Origin: Gracilariopsis chorda
Taxonomy: Eukaryota > Rhodophyta > Florideophyceae > Gracilariales > Gracilariaceae
Direction of reading: 5' to 3'
Length of the DNA: 64,000 nt
Assembly: GCA_003194525.1 (NCBI GenBank)
Contig: NBIV01000318.1
Coordinates: 1 to 64,000 of the forward strand
Positions 1 to 12,556 of the stretch are shown one piece after another (within the stretch, counting starts at the first letter, position 1; each line of letters opens with the position of its first letter). Position numbers and translations under genes: made by a program. Under the pieces are notes generated by a model. It was not told where the DNA came from, made no database searches, and worked only from the letters and a program-made list of their open reading frames with translations.

Positions 1-57
1 ACCCAGCCCGGCTGAGCCGTCCTTCCTTCCACCATCCCCCACGGTTGCCACTTTATC

Positions 58-837
58 ATGACTCCGCATCTTCCTCTCGACACTCCGTTTTTCTCTGCTG
101 GCAATCCGGCTGACTCTGTTTTACAACAGCCTCTTAAATCTGGTGCCACAACAATGAAAAAGAAATCCGGTACGGCTGCACGGTGATTTGGGCTTTATCA
201 AAGGGTGCTGGATTTATTATTGGATTTTATAGATAAGCATCTTTCTATTGGACGTGAACAATGGGCTGCGTTGCTCAGAAAACACAAAAAGACGTTTCGT
301 GAGCAAGAACGAAGTGTTGAATCAATCAAACGCAAGTTTGCTTCTTTTAACCGTCGTCGCATGCCGACAGGAGATCCGCTGATTCCTGATGATGTCCGTC
401 TTGCAAAAATCAATTCGCGATATGATCACCGAGCGCGCCAAAATCGCTGCGGATGAGGATCTTGAAGATGCGGTAGAAGTTTCGTGTAGCAGAACACAGT
501 TATTAACATTAGTTGAGACTGAAAAGGAGGGTGCACACGAAACGAATGAAACGAAAGATGTGAATGCGGAAAAGACTTTGGTCCAACCCCGTTAAGGATT
601 GCACGCACTTTACTTCTTCCGCACCCCATAATGCGTGGGACGGATAATGGAAACGATATTATGGAATTATTTAGGTTGTCGATGTTAAATGACCAGAAGC
701 GGAGATCAGAGAACTTAAAACGCGCGCAAGAACAGCAAGAGGAGAACTGACTGCAACGACTTGACGATAATCATCGTGAGGAGAAATTGATGGATATGAT
801 GCTCATGTTGGTCGCGAAGTCATCGAATTCTCAGTAG
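58..837 (+). pseudogene. SANT/Myb-like protein of DUF6818 type, broken
   Basis: The frame opens at ATG 58 with a short basic leader. The recognisable core (about 187-410) has a hydrophobic helix with HLSIGREQW, then the helix SVESIKRKFASF, then PTGDPLIPDDVRLAK, which is the hallmark of DUF6818-type SANT/Myb-like domains. An acidic middle follows (AADEDLEDAVE), then a basic and glutamine-rich coiled-coil tail ending in methionine-rich DMMLMLVAK. Such proteins are thought to bind DNA; this one sits tail to tail with a transposase. Damage: in-frame TGA at 184-186, a frame slip near 404-412, a second slip near 595, a TGA at 748-750, and the natural stop TAG at 835-837. Family assignment is from memory of the motif pattern. 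Confidence 0.6.
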
Positions 838-1999
838 AGGTTTAAAGTATCCTGCAGATAATAATTCACATCTTCATTTATGTGAAGCAAATGGGTTGAC
901 AGAATCTGGCTTATGCTAACTTTGTGTTCGTATATTAAAAGATACGCGGTGCAAAGCAGCATTATCCTCCTTTCCCCCATTTTCTTCATACATGAAGCGG
1001 TCTTCCATTCGCGGAAACATTCCTTGAAATGCGCGCGCATGCCCAATTCGGAGGCTTGGCGAACTGAGTTTGCTTGACTGAGGCGTATAAAGTCGTCTGG
1101 ATCGGTCACATTCGTCTCATTCTGGGCAGATTTTAAAAGAAACGGGTGATACCTCTTGCAGAACGCTGAATCTAGCTCACAAAGGCCGCCATGTTCGGCA
1201 TATTGAGCGCCAAATTTGTTATAAAGCTTTCCAAGATCTGCTATAACAGAATCGTGCATGCTGCCAGGAGCATTAGGACGCATGCTATGATCGTTCCATT
1301 TGGAGCAAACACAAAAACGTTTCCAACATAATGGTCGTGAGTCCATCCATTGTAGAACATGTTCTGTATAACACAATCAACCAGAATGTTTTAACAACAG
1401 TTTTGAGACCGTCTGCAACTGCATAGAAGCTGTCTAGTTTGTGATACTTCTCAGAAATAGCTTCTTTAAAATCTTGTACTTGAAGTAGATTTGGCATTCT
1501 TATAGTAGCATGCTTGTCGCGGGACAAGACACGCAATAGCAAACGCCTCCCAAACGAAAAAACATAGATCACACAGAGTTTTTAACTCCGAATAAAAGGC
1601 ACAAATTCCACATCACCCCTCTTGTGCGATGCCAAGAAAGCACAACACCAAGGCACATTTCGGCTGTCATCGAGCGAGGATGACCACTTTTGCTGAATTC
1701 GTAGTCCTATATCCCCATTGCGGGCGTGTGGAGTGTATCGGTAGTGAAATGGTTCGAATAGTTTCAGAAGATACACGAATGTAACGTGATCAATTTCTGT
1801 TGGAGTGATCAATAGACTGATCAGACATTGAATTCAAAACGTATATAAACGGGGACTATGATGGGAATAGCAAAGCAGGAAGAGTAATTCGACGATCGCG
1901 ACGTCGTCTTCCTTCGGAGTTAAGCCTTTGTTTGAATGTTTCAGTCTTCAACAGCTCTCGGGTAAGCAGGGCAATCAATAGGACTGAAGTAGGCGTCAT
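831..1999 (-). pseudogene. DDE_Tnp4/Harbinger-like transposase, broken
   Basis: Reading the minus strand from ATG at 1999, the N-terminus carries a basic GRRRRDRR segment, then DHVTFVYLLKLFEPF and YTPHARNGDIG. Next come FGRRLLLRVL, ISEKYHKLDSFYAVADGLK (first catalytic Asp in DGLK), NAPGSMHDSVIADLGKLY, CELDSAFCKRYHPFLLKSAQ (second Asp) and ASELGMRA (candidate Glu), with a C-terminus ending near 831. This order fits DDE_Tnp4-type transposases of about 390 residues. An in-frame TAG lies at 1856-1858 and at least three frame changes split the gene (around 1810-1830, 1580 and 1290-1376). It should have cut and pasted the element together with the neighbouring DUF6818-type protein. Confidence 0.7.
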
Positions 2000-2179
2000 G
2001 TTTTGGGACGGAGATTGAAAAAAATGGAGACAATGCTAAGCTGAACATCTTGGCCTATCGCATTTTGCGCGATAATATCAGTGACCGTTCTGACACTCAA
2101 AATTTTGTGTTTGTACTCATTTTGATATATGCAAATTGCTCGCATTTTGAGTTTTAGGAGTCGCCCACTGCATTGACGA

Positions 2180-5100
2180 GTCTATCTTTTGCCAGTTGTC
2201 GTAATGCTCTTCTTTGGTCCAAAAATATCTCCAGAAGCTTTACACTTCACGTGCTTTCTCTCTATACTCCGTGTGAGTTCCGAGTGAGGTATTCTTCTCA
2301 TGTCCACTTCGAAGGGGGGAGACCGGTGCTTGCATTCGGCGTAGAGTTGTTTTGGTATTCTATTTCGCATAGTACGGTATCCCACTGCTTCAGATCCTTC
2401 TGAACTGTACTTTTTATGCTTGATGACAGCGTCCAGATAATTTTCTCAGTTTACCCATCCATTTCCGGATGATGCTTTGTAGCCGTGGTCAAGTCCACTT
2501 TTAGCAAACTAGAAACTTCTTTAAAGTATTCAGCTTTGAATAACTTTTCTCTGTCAAGCGCAATAGTCTGCGGCATTCCGTGCTTCGAGAAAAACGTATT
2601 AAACAACAGTTGCACAACTTCTCTTGAAGTGATCGATTTGATTGTGGCAATGAACAGCGCTAGTTTCAAGAGGTTTTCTACTACTACCAGAATAGCATCT
2701 TTCTTACTCTCTATAGGTGGAAGTTCTATGAGGAAGTCCATACATATTGTATCTCAACATTGTTCGGGGATATTGTGAGGTTGAAGCTTTCGCTTTTTCA
2801 ATGCTTTTTCCTCTTTGTTCGTTTGACACTCTTGACATGATAGTAAAAACCTCTGTACGTCACCATACATTCTCTTCCAATAAAAATGTCTCGAACAAAT
2901 GTAGTCAGTCTTCTCTGAGCCTACATGTCCTGGCATATGTGACTCTTCCATTATTATTTTACGTAATTCTTACTTCTTTGGGACATAAATCCGTTTGGCA
3001 TTGCTCCCTTTCCAGTATATCACGCTATCGTGAAAAAATAATTGCGAATATACATCGCTGTCTTCTTATTCAGCGGCATTTGTTTGTCTCATAGCACATG
3101 TAATACATGCTTTGCCCACAAGTCTTCAGAATACAACTATGTAAATTCCAAAAGAAGTCCTGGATCACGGAGACGAAGACCATTAAGTTGCATTGGTGTA
3201 GTCATGACTCTACCAAGCCGTCAGCGGCGGTGTTCTTAGAACCAGAAAAATGTTCGAACTCGAAACTGTAACACTGAAGTTCATCAAATCATCTGTACTG
3301 CCTTCCTGACAATTTACTCTTGGACTGGAGGTACTTAATTGGTTCATGATCAGTTCTGACTAGAAACGATCTGTCGCGTAGGCGCACGGTCCATTCGCGT
3401 GAGGCAATTATTATGGCCACAGGCTTTTGATCCCTAGTGTCCCATCTCGACTCGGTGTCTGAAAGTTGATGAGAAAGATATGCTAATGGATGCCCATTTT
3501 GCTCCAATATAGCTTAAATTCCGTACTTAGAAACATCTGTCATTAACCCAACTTTTTGTTCCGATGATGGATGTCGTAATAGTGGGGCTGTCGTGAGAAG
3601 CTTCTTCAGAGCTTCGAATGCTTCTTCCTCTCCCCATTCCATTCGAAACGTTTGTATCGCAATATATATGTAATTGGGCGTGCCACGGCTGCATAATTCT
3701 TCACAAACCTTCTGTAAGAATTTGAGAGTCCCAAGAATCTCTGAACATTCTAGACCGAAGACAGCGTTGGCCAAGTAACTGCCACATCAACTAAGCGTTG
3801 TTGTGTGTGATTTCCCTTCAAATTCATCTTATATCCAGGGTAGTATATTTCATCAGCACCAAAACTGGACTTGCTTGGTCTGATGTAAAGCTTATTCTCT
3901 TTCAAAAGTTTGAATAATTTCCTCAAATGCTTCTTGTGATCGTCTACCGATTTGCTGTAGATCAAATGTCATCCAAGTACAGCACCATGCACTCCCCATG
4001 TAGTTCTCTCAACAGATGTGCTAGTAGACGCGAAAAAGCGGCAGGGGAATTTGTCCGAAGCAAAGGACTCGCCATTCAAAAGACTCATATCGTGGGCGAA
4101 TAGCAGTCTTGTAACAGTCGCCGTCTTTAAGTCGCATTTGATGGTATCCCTAAATAGGATCGATTTGTGAGGAAACCTTTGCTCTCGCAACTTGATCTAT
4201 GGCCTCATTAATGAACCGAATAGGGTTCGCATCATGTATTTTGATCTTGTTCTGGGCCCTGTAATCACATATCACTTGAGGATCACCACTCTTCTTCTTG
4301 ATAAAAAATACAGGGGCTCCAAATTGGGACGAGGAAGGACGTACTAAGCCTCTATCCAGATACTTTTGTAGCTGACGTTCCAACTCCTCCAGCTCTTGAG
4401 GTGAGAGTCTGATGACTGGTCTGACGGGGGGCTTTGGACCAGGAACAAGCTTGATTTCAAATTCCATACCGCGTGGCGGTGGTAAATCGTCTGGTACCTC
4501 TTCTTTGGAAATGTAATTAAACTCCCTCAACAGTTCTGTGCACTCAGGAGCGCATTTAGCGTTTGGAAGTTGTTCATTGTCGCTCTTTTCTAGACTTAAT
4601 CGGACGGAGTACGATTCACAATTTCCCTTCTTTACTTTTTTGGCCATTTGCTTCAACGAAATCTTTTGGAACTGTATCTTCCTGTATTCATTACTCCTCG
4701 ACCGTCTCGGGTGAGCTCGGACGACGGACCCATCCGATCTTCGGAGTGTGAAAGACCTTGTTTCCCAATCGATATTTGGATAATGCTTTTCTAACCATCC
4801 GCGTCCCAAAACTAATAGTGGGCGCGAGTCTGGTTCTTTAACGTCAGTGAGATACATTTCTTCGTCACTGACGTGGCCATTGATGTCCAGGAGGCCTGTT
4901 TCTATGCCTCTTACTTCTGTCTTAGAAACGTCTCAAAGTTGCACTTGCAGGTCCTTCACGTCCTTGATTTCTAATCCAAGCTTCTTTACCTCCTCGGTGG
5001 AGATAAAGTTACGAGAGGCAAAAGAATCTATCACTGTTTGAACTGGTTTTCTATTGATTATTCTGTCATACTCAAGTTCTCATCATCTGCAAAACTGATT

Positions 5101-6438
5101 GCAGGCAACTATGGCACAATTTCATCTGGTACGCCGGTAGATGCCGCCCTTCTGAGCAGCATACTTAGTTTTTCAAAGGACGAGAATCCAGTCCCCTACC
5201 CTTCCTACAAGCATGATTTGGGTCGCTCCATCCTTTCAAACCGCATTCGAAGCATCTATCGTGTTTCCTGTAAAGGCCATGTTCTCCACATTTAACATTT
5301 CCACATGAAACGGAGTCAGGGTCCTTCTCAACCTTTCGTTCTGTATTCCGCTTGACAGATTTGCTGTGCTGGTTTGATTTCTTTGAATATTTGTTCTTCT
5401 CCGTTATCGTTCCAGCGTAACTCTGCTGCTTTCGACTCCCTCCAGACAGCGGTAGAGACAACTCTAAATTTCTGGCATAGTCGTAAGCAGATTGAATGGA
5501 AGGCGAACCTGACTGATTGATTGGCTGCGACGTGGGAAACGTCTCTGCAAACGTCGCCTTGAAAGTACTTGGTACGCCGTCGAAGAAGTAAATGTATGCT
5601 TCGTTGTTTGCATTGCCAAAGATAGAAATTAAGTCTTCGAGCTTTGTAATATGGTCATTCAGGCACGTAGAATCTTTCATACGTAAGTCCATGAGCTGAA
5701 CTCGAGCCACAGCCTTCTCGTTGGCCGGCACGAATTCTTGAAACTTTGCCTTTTGCAGCTCCTCCAAGGACTTTGGGTTGCGCTTCTCTTTCTCAAGACG
5801 TATCATCCAAGGAGCCGCTCTGTCTTCCAAGTAACATTCTGTAAGGTCAAGCATGTTTTCCGTGGAATAATTACAGAGATTGCCATATCGCTGAATCGAA
5901 TAGCTTTTCACCTTCTTCGATTTCCTGTCTTCCACTTTTCCTGTAAACATCGAAATAAGGGGTGTTTTGATAGAAATTCTGCCTATCGACGTCTTCTGAG
6001 ATTGTACCGTAATCTCTTTCGTACCATCCAGACGTGCTTGTAACTTTCCAGTGCGCTCGTTCTGGTTCTTCAAGGTATTCTTCAAGCTTTGCACTTCATC
6101 TTGCAACGCGTTCAACGTCGAACTGTGACTTTCTGATTTCCTGACTCCATGCCGCGCGTCACAAGAGGCATTCTTCTGTGCGTACTGAACAATTCTTGTG
6201 AGAAAGAATTCCCTTAGATGCTACCAACTGTAACAGATTGATGTGGATACTCTGTTCTTTTACAACAACAAAATCAGTTTAAAATTTCAGACAAAGAGAC
6301 TGCTCGATCTCCTTTTTTCATAAGCAAATTAGAGGTGTTCTTATATATTCAATCTACGGTTGCAGTTTGAATTCGTAATTCAAACTGAGGTATGGTCGTA
6401 ATCGCTATGCGTCCGTTCTCGAAGTCATTATGTTACAG
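2180..6438 (-). mobile_element. G1: Ty3/Gypsy retrotransposon, broken, one LTR seen
   Basis: The parts lie in Gypsy order on the minus strand: LTR 6229-6438; gag about 5165-6115 with a Cys/His knuckle (CFECGLKGWSDPNHAC); protease region about 4600-5100; reverse transcriptase about 3750-4500 (GAPVFFIKKKSG); RNase H about 3290-3540; integrase about 2180-2951 with the HHCC finger (LSCQECQ) and catalytic core. A primer site TGGTAGCATCTAAGGG follows the 5' LTR after 2 nt. No 3' LTR is visible at the low-coordinate end, so the element is probably truncated there. It is broken in roughly ten places and is an old copy. Confidence 0.85.
6229..6438 (-). repeat. 5' LTR of G1 (210 bp)
   Basis: The ends form a perfect inverted repeat: TGTAACA at 6229-6235 and TGTTACA at 6432-6438. 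The outer 50-odd bases (about 6387-6438) recur at 63453-63505 beside element G5, so G1 and G5 belong to the same LTR family. Confidence 0.8.
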
Positions 6439-7593
6439 CTCTCTTGAAAACTCTTGTGATATATGTGAGCATCATCTTGGTACTATCGGGACGCTCAACG
6501 ACGATATAAGTCCTTACTCTACATTACTCAAGTGGAAATGGTTTAAAAACTTTCTGTAGCTTGAGAGCATCAGCACAATCGAATAGTGCCAATAGATGGT
6601 AGACTACAGAAAATAAAGAGTGACCCTAAATAAGGCCAAACGAAAAGAATCAATGATAAAAATATAAACAATACAACAGCCCACTAATCGCGCTGAAAAA
6701 AATAACGGCAGCAACACGTGTTCTATCAGAACCTCAGATCTACCGCAGTGTCAAAAAACCTTGGTAAGCAATACTTACAACCGAGACGTCAGATCTAGTG
6801 CTTGATTTACACTGGACTTGCTACGCAACTCGGGATAAAATGAAAGGTTAACCCAACTTGGTGTTGTGCACAACACCAAGACAGGACATGAACCAAAACC
6901 CAAGAGACAAGTTAATATCAGTAGTCTGACGGGCTAGTGGCCAGATTCAACAGGCAGCTCTGGAGAAACGTTAAAATGCCGAATGCTGAGAGGTTAATTG
7001 GTGTTTGTTGTTAGTTTGGGCCCTCCCCTTCCCGATGTCGTAGCGAGGATGAGTAAAGAACTCAACATTTTATAGAACAACTTTATCCTGGCTGACGCAG
7101 GAATACTAAGAGAGCCTTCGCAGAAGTAACACGTTTTATCAAATAAGACGCTATTTTATTGCTGTTACTGCAGTGAACGTATTGTATAAAAGCATTCGGT
7201 TCTGCTTTTTTCTGCATTAATTCTTGTTCTACCAAGACGTCCATCAATATGGCTTAACATCAACATCCTAACCTAATGCGGCTTATTTCAGAGATTTCTG
7301 AAGATCCTTCGTCAGAAATGATTTGTAAACGCAGTGGTTTCATAGATGGTGAAGCGTCCAAAGCAGTGCCTTCCCCTAGAGAATTGCTCCCAGTTCAAGC
7401 ACAGTTTAGTTTGAGATCCCAGCAAGCGCCACAGAACCATCGTACAGTGTTGCCGAGTTTGGTGATTTGGGCGTAGATCTTGCATGCGGTAGTCAAAGAT
7501 TTGTAAGATGCAGCCCCCACTCGAAGATCGTTTAAAGTGTCTGCCTCACTCATAATTACGAGGTATTCGCATAGCCCGAGTTAATGCGTCGCC
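6439..7593. other. No gene recognised
   Basis: This is AT-rich sequence between G1 and the C1 flank. A TATAAAAG box-like site lies near 7190, and a 66-residue open frame at 7276-7476 (plus) has no recognisable family. The only strong structure is the palindrome at 6857-6880. Confidence 0.5.
6857..6880. repeat. Perfect 24-bp palindrome
   Basis: CTTGGTGTTGTG is followed directly by its own reverse complement, with no spacer. It could be a dimeric protein-binding site, or the tip-to-tip remnant of an inverted-repeat element. Confidence 0.6.
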
Positions 7594-8032
7594 CTACCCT
7601 GTACTTTCACGCCAATAAAACCCTGTCCTGATATTTACCTTATCCATCACACGTCGCCGCAGAGCTCGGAACCGTAGGAAGCACCGGCGGCGCGGCGAGC
7701 ACCGGATTGTGTGTAGTAGCGTCCGCAGTGCGGCCATGCCAGGGGGGCTATTGTGTGGTGGTGTGTGTGAGCGGCAGGGGGTTCCGTAGCATGCAATAGT
7801 GGTTGCGCACAAACGCGCGGCAGATCAGATATCCAGATTGGTAAGCACCGTGGAGCTAAAGCCAAAGCGGCCGTTGACTTAATCGGGTGGGGAGCGCAAT
7901 GGGGCACTGACGGGCGCAGAGCCCTGATAAACGGGCCGTTGGCTGTAGTAGTGGTGTGCAAGGGCATAGTCGAAGCAAACCGGGGGGAGTCCCAGTAAAG
8001 GTGAGATCGTATCTCATATAGAATCACATCAC
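7594..8032. other. GC-rich flank of C1, no gene recognised
   Basis: This GC-rich block lies to the left of the Copia insertion. Its last five bases (8028-8032, ATCAC) are the left copy of the C1 target duplication. A minus-strand open frame (7647-8069) runs into the LTR and resembles nothing I know. Confidence 0.4.
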
Positions 8033-8253
8033 TGAGACAGAACGTGCTCCCTTGGCCGCCGTGCTTCACGTGCGTCGGCGGCCGTGGTGCCTTTCATTTG
8101 GAATTGCGACCGTGCTTGCCGCCTGTGCACTGTAGGCCGCTACTCGGCGTCTGAGGCGTCTGAGACGCAGCGTCTGCTTTGGGTTGCTCGCTGCTCCAGG
8201 ATTTGGTTCGTTGTGCGCTCGCCTTTGCGTTCGTAGGAGCTCTCGGCGTCTCA
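8033..8253 (-). repeat. 3' LTR of C1
   Basis: It starts TGAGACAG on the plus strand and ends GGCGTCTCA, an inverted TGAGAC/GTCTCA pair. It is 221 bp long, longer than its partner at 12569-12690. The right boundary is set by the adjoining purine tract and by identity of the terminus with that of the other LTR. Confidence 0.8.
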
Positions 8254-8260
8254 CCCCCCT
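8254..8260 (-). promoter_or_regulatory. Polypurine tract of C1
   Basis: On the minus strand AGGGGGG abuts the start of the 3' LTR. This is the expected position of the plus-strand primer. Confidence 0.65.
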
Positions 8261-9680
8261 GAATGCAAGGGGCGAGTTCAGAACAAACGCCTAAGCCCTC
8301 CATGTGCTTGGTAAAGGCCGGCTTTGCAAGCGGCTTGGTAAGTGCGTCAGCGCGCATGGATATGCCAGGAATGTGCCGAAGGTGGAATCGATTGTTATTG
8401 ACGTGATCCTGGGGGTGGTGATGTTTGATATCGATGTGTTTACGTCTCTTTGTCGGCGCGATGCTGTCCCAAATCTTGACGGCCGATTCGTTGTCGACAT
8501 ACATTGTAGGCGTAGGCAGGGATTGGACAGGAAGCTCACGAAGTAGGTTTTGGATCCATAGTAGGTCTTGTGCCGCGAGTGCAGCCGACACATATTCCGC
8601 TTCACAGGTGGAGAGGGCGACGTTGTGTTGGTGTTGCAATAACCAGTACACGGTGCTGTGTCCTAGCTGGTGGGCATGGCCACTGACAGATTTTCGTGTG
8701 GACTTGCAGGTGGCATAGTCGGCATCTGTGTATGTAGTGAGGGTTAATCGGTTGTGCTTGGGATAAAAAAGACCATGGTTGGGGATACACTGGGTATACT
8801 TCACTGCAGCTTTAAGTAGTTTCCAGTGTCGGTCTGTGGGTTTTTGCATGGCGCATGCAAGTGCCGATGTTGCGAAAGAAATGTCAGGGCGTGTTGAGTC
8901 GACTAAGTAGCGCAAGTCACCAACTGTTTCGCAGTAGATGGCAGCTATTTTGCCTTTTTTTGGCTTCCGTTGTTAGTGGAGAATCGTATCCCATTTCCGA
9001 TAAGTATGAAGTTGCTATTGGATTGGCGTCAAGTAGGCTTAGTTTTTGGCCGAGTTTTGTTGCAAATCTTGGCTGTGAAATGTGTATTCCTTGGGTGGTG
9101 CGCTTGATGTTCCAGTTGAGATAGAATCGTGGAAATCCAAGCCACTTAACTTGATATTTTAGGGATAGTATGCCGCACAGCTCATCTGTGGCACAAGTGT
9201 GAGACGCGGCGACCATGAATTCATCCGTTGAAACTGTGACTAGGGCATATTGGTCAAGATGGTAGAACAGAAAGAGTGAAGGGTCCGATCTTGTGGGTTT
9301 TAAGCCATGACGGACGAGGAACTTCTTTAGTGTGGCGGAGTAGGTGTGGCCTGCCGGGGGGGTCCCATATAGATTAGAAAGTAGCTTTGCGGCCGGCTAT
9401 GAGTGCTTGTATGTGCCGTCGAACCGGTGTGGCTGCGAAATGAAAACCTCCTCGGTAGGATCGTAGCGCTCGTGAAGGTAAGCACTTTTGATGTCAAAAT
9501 GATCGAGGTGCAGCCCTCCTATTGCAGCAAGGGCTAGTAGGATTCGTATGGTTGTTTTTTCCACCATATAGGATGCTGTCTTGGCCGGATTGTAGTGAAT
9601 TTGCGGTGTCATTCGATCGCCTCTGACAGAGCACCGTGCTTTGCGGTGCAGCTGCGCGGTACGTGGGGCCATTTTGTATA
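8260..9680 (-). mobile_element. C1 reverse transcriptase and RNase H region
   Basis: The RT end carries LDHFDIKSAYLHERYD. The RNase H end carries RYLVDSTRPDISFA, TYTDADYATCKSTRKSVSG, STCEAEYVSA and YVDNESAVKIWDS, all typical of Copia pol C-termini. The region is broken. Confidence 0.85.
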
Positions 9681-9735
9681 TGTACGTCCAGGTGGTTGGT
9701 ATGATGAGGTTACGGAGGGGTAGGGGTTTGGCATT

Positions 9736-12375
9736 TCAGTCAATGGCCTTCGTTGCATCGAGGGTGTCTGATTCAGCGTCGTGTGCTTCTTGCCATTTGT
9801 GCGCGTCGGGGTAGCGGCGCGCTGGCTTGGTGGTTTCAGGTGGTTGGGGATTGATGGTGATGGTGGTAGGAATGTTCGGTTGGTTGCGCGGTTGTTGCTG
9901 GTGGGTCCGTTTGCGTGGTGCGTATTTTGTTTGAAGAGCTCGGTATTGTGGTCGGCAGGGGTCGAGTTCCGGGTGGTATGTGTGGGAATTAGCGGTGCGG
10001 GCGAGCTGGTATTTGCGTTTTCTGAGATTCAGAACCGCGATGAGCTTTTCATCCACAGCGTGCATGTATCGCACTGGTTCGGCCCGTCGCTGCAGTTTGG
10101 GTTTGTTGGGGAGAAGGGAAGGGATGAATCCCGGCTGCCCGAAAGGTATAATTCTCGGTATGGAGGGAGGTTTACGGTGCCAAGCGGTGAATGGTAGTTG
10201 CTTAATTGTGGGGTGGTATGTGATGTTGTACTTGAATGCGGAGTCGAGGATAGCCGGTCCCCAATAGGTATTGTCGAGTTGATTGTGATCCAAGGATGCT
10301 CTGGCTGTTCGCATTATTGTTTGATTGATCCCCTCTGCCAATGAGTTCTCCTGTGGTGTGTACGGTATCGTCGGTGAGAGTTGAATGCCGCGCTGCGTAA
10401 GGAAGTTGTTGGCGATTTTGGATGTATACTCACCGGCGTTATTGCACCGAAATAGCTGAGGGTAGTGGCCGGTGTGATTGCAAATAGTTTCGATGTGTTT
10501 CGCGATTTCATTAAAGACTTCTTTTCTTGTTGCGAGTAGCGCAATGAAAAGGTATCGCGTGGCTGCGTCAATGAATGTAATCGCGTATTTGCTGTTGTGT
10601 AGTCGCGTTGGAGGGTGGACGGGTCCAAGCACGTCGGAGGATATTTTCTGCCCTATAATATGTGTGTGCGCGGTCCGTTTGTGCGGTGCAGGTCGCAGTT
10701 TGGCCATGTGACACGCACTGCAGGATACTTTTGGCCATCCTTTAGCGATTGTGGGCGGAAGGATCGGTAGGAGTCGCTTCTCTGCCATGATTCTGATGGT
10801 TTTGGGATGGTCATGGCCGAGTTTGAGGTGCCAGTCTTTCATAAGTTTGACGGCTTTGGTTGAGTTAGGTGGTGTGTAGAGTGGGATGGTGTGCAGGCGT
10901 GGTTCGGGTGCCGCTGGGGTGCGCGGTGTGTAAAATGGGATGGATGTCGTTCGGACGCGGGGCGTGGTTTCGGCGGATGTCTTTTGTTGTGTATTGGGCT
11001 TGGGTTGTGGTGGCGTTAGTTTGTGGGGTCGTGCAAAAGTGCGGATGCCGTGAGCAGTGTAGCGTGGTTTTATTGCAGCGAGGCATGGCGTGGGTGCCAT
11101 GTTGAGCGCATATGTACCATTTGAATGTGTGGCAAACGCGACTACGCAGTTATGGTGTCGGCGATCGTGCACAAAAGCATAGTTGGGATAGAATGAGATT
11201 TTGCCGTATGTGCGTGCTAGGTCATGCACGGATACGAGGTTTGATCGAAGTGATGGCGAGTAGAGCGCTTCCCGAATTTGTAGTTGTCTAGGTCTCGTGT
11301 TGATCGTTATCTGTCCACCGTGTGTGACAGTGTGATATCGTCCGTCAGCAGTACGTGTGATTAGGGGGTTTGAGAGCGGCGTCAGGCCTCGTTTGTTAGT
11401 TATGTAGGTGGAGTTGGCGGCGGAATCAAGTGTGCATTGCTTACCGTATTGCTTGTTGTCCGGTGGGGCTTGAATGGCTTGTTCAATGGTTGTGAGGCGC
11501 AGTGCAAGTTCTTCAATTGCCGGGTTGAGGCCTTCGGTCATCTGCATGGCTTGGGCTTGCATTGGTTGTTGATTAGCCAAACGGCGGTGGACACGGCACT
11601 CGGAGGTGTTGTGGGTTCCCGATGCGTGGAAGGTGCACCACGGTACTCGCCATCCTGCGGGTTTTGGGCAACGCTTGTCTATTGGGGCACGTGGCGTGAA
11701 GGGCCGTGCTCGATGGGTGCGGGATTGTCCGGGCCATGTTTGTCGTGCAGGTGGTTGTAATGGGTGCGTAGTTGAGATACTGTTGTAGGAGTCCTCTTGC
11801 AGAAGTAATGCTTGCCGGATGTGGTTCGCGAATGACTGTATGCTGGGTGGAGGATTGCCGGTTAATACAATTGCGAGTGTGGTGAAGTCGGGATGACGAC
11901 GTAGCCCTTGAATCATGAAGTTGACTGTGGTTTCTTCGTGTTGAAAATTGAGGTAACTCGCATTGCTAATCTTAGTCTTGATGGTTTCGTGTTGCTCTAC
12001 ATATTTGTCAAGGTCGGTTCCTGGCAAAAAGAGGATGCTTCGTGCTTCGGCTTCTAAGATGTTGTGATTTTGGCGATTTTTGTTCCCGATGTGCGACTCG
12101 ATGAGTTGGAGAATCTGGAACGGAGAAAGTTCGACAAAGTGGCCTGTTAGTTTGGTTGCTATAGTCTCTGGAATGCTTTGGATGATAAGCGATTTGATTT
12201 TGTTGATTTTGGTGGTTTGAAGTTCTTGCTGAGCGGGGTCGACAGCGGGGGGGACAGGATCAGTGGTGAGCAGATTGAAGCCTTTGAAGAGTGACGTGTT
12301 GATTGTCAGTGCAGATTTCCAGAATGTGAAGTTGTTGTAAGACAGCGCCGGAAGTTTAGGTTGGTTGTTGGACAT
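9736..12375 (-). mobile_element. C1 gag-protease-integrase region
   Basis: This is one long open frame of 879 codons. It has a Copia-type gag (N-terminal 230 residues), a retropepsin-like motif TLDSAANSTYI near residue 315, an integrase zinc-binding region HLKLGHDHPKTI...CSACHMAK near 515-560, and an integrase core with SSDVLGPVHPP and a glutamate-bearing NSLAEGINQTI. It is the best-preserved part of C1. Confidence 0.9.
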
Positions 12376-12556
12376 AATGAGTGTGCGTTGGGTTGAGTCG
12401 ACAGGATTATGACTGTCTTTTGCGTTGATGCGTGAGTTTTGTAGAAGATTCTGGATGTAGTCGTGCTCGTCTCGTAGTTCAGCTCGTCGCCTTTGGCGGA
12501 TAGAGCGGGCTGTGTGAGGTGGAGCGTCAATGATGGGGCTTGTTCAGATATGCAGA

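Larger units (their letters stand above)
58..1999. mobile_element. H1: decayed two-gene DNA transposon (DUF6818-type gene plus DDE_Tnp4 transposase)
   Basis: Two decayed genes converge and their stop codons overlap at 831-837. One is a SANT/Myb-like DUF6818-type gene on the plus strand, the other a DDE_Tnp4 transposase on the minus strand. PIF/Harbinger-type elements are known to carry a transposase together with a Myb/SANT-like DNA-binding protein, so I infer that the pair is one element. Terminal repeats were not found: the left end may lie before the window, and no convincing matching right end was seen in 2000-2160. Confidence 0.5.

Noticed and set aside
9781-11788. Plus-strand Trp/Gly/Val-rich frames inside C1
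   Set aside because: Mirror images of the C1 gag-integrase frame; no motif of their own.
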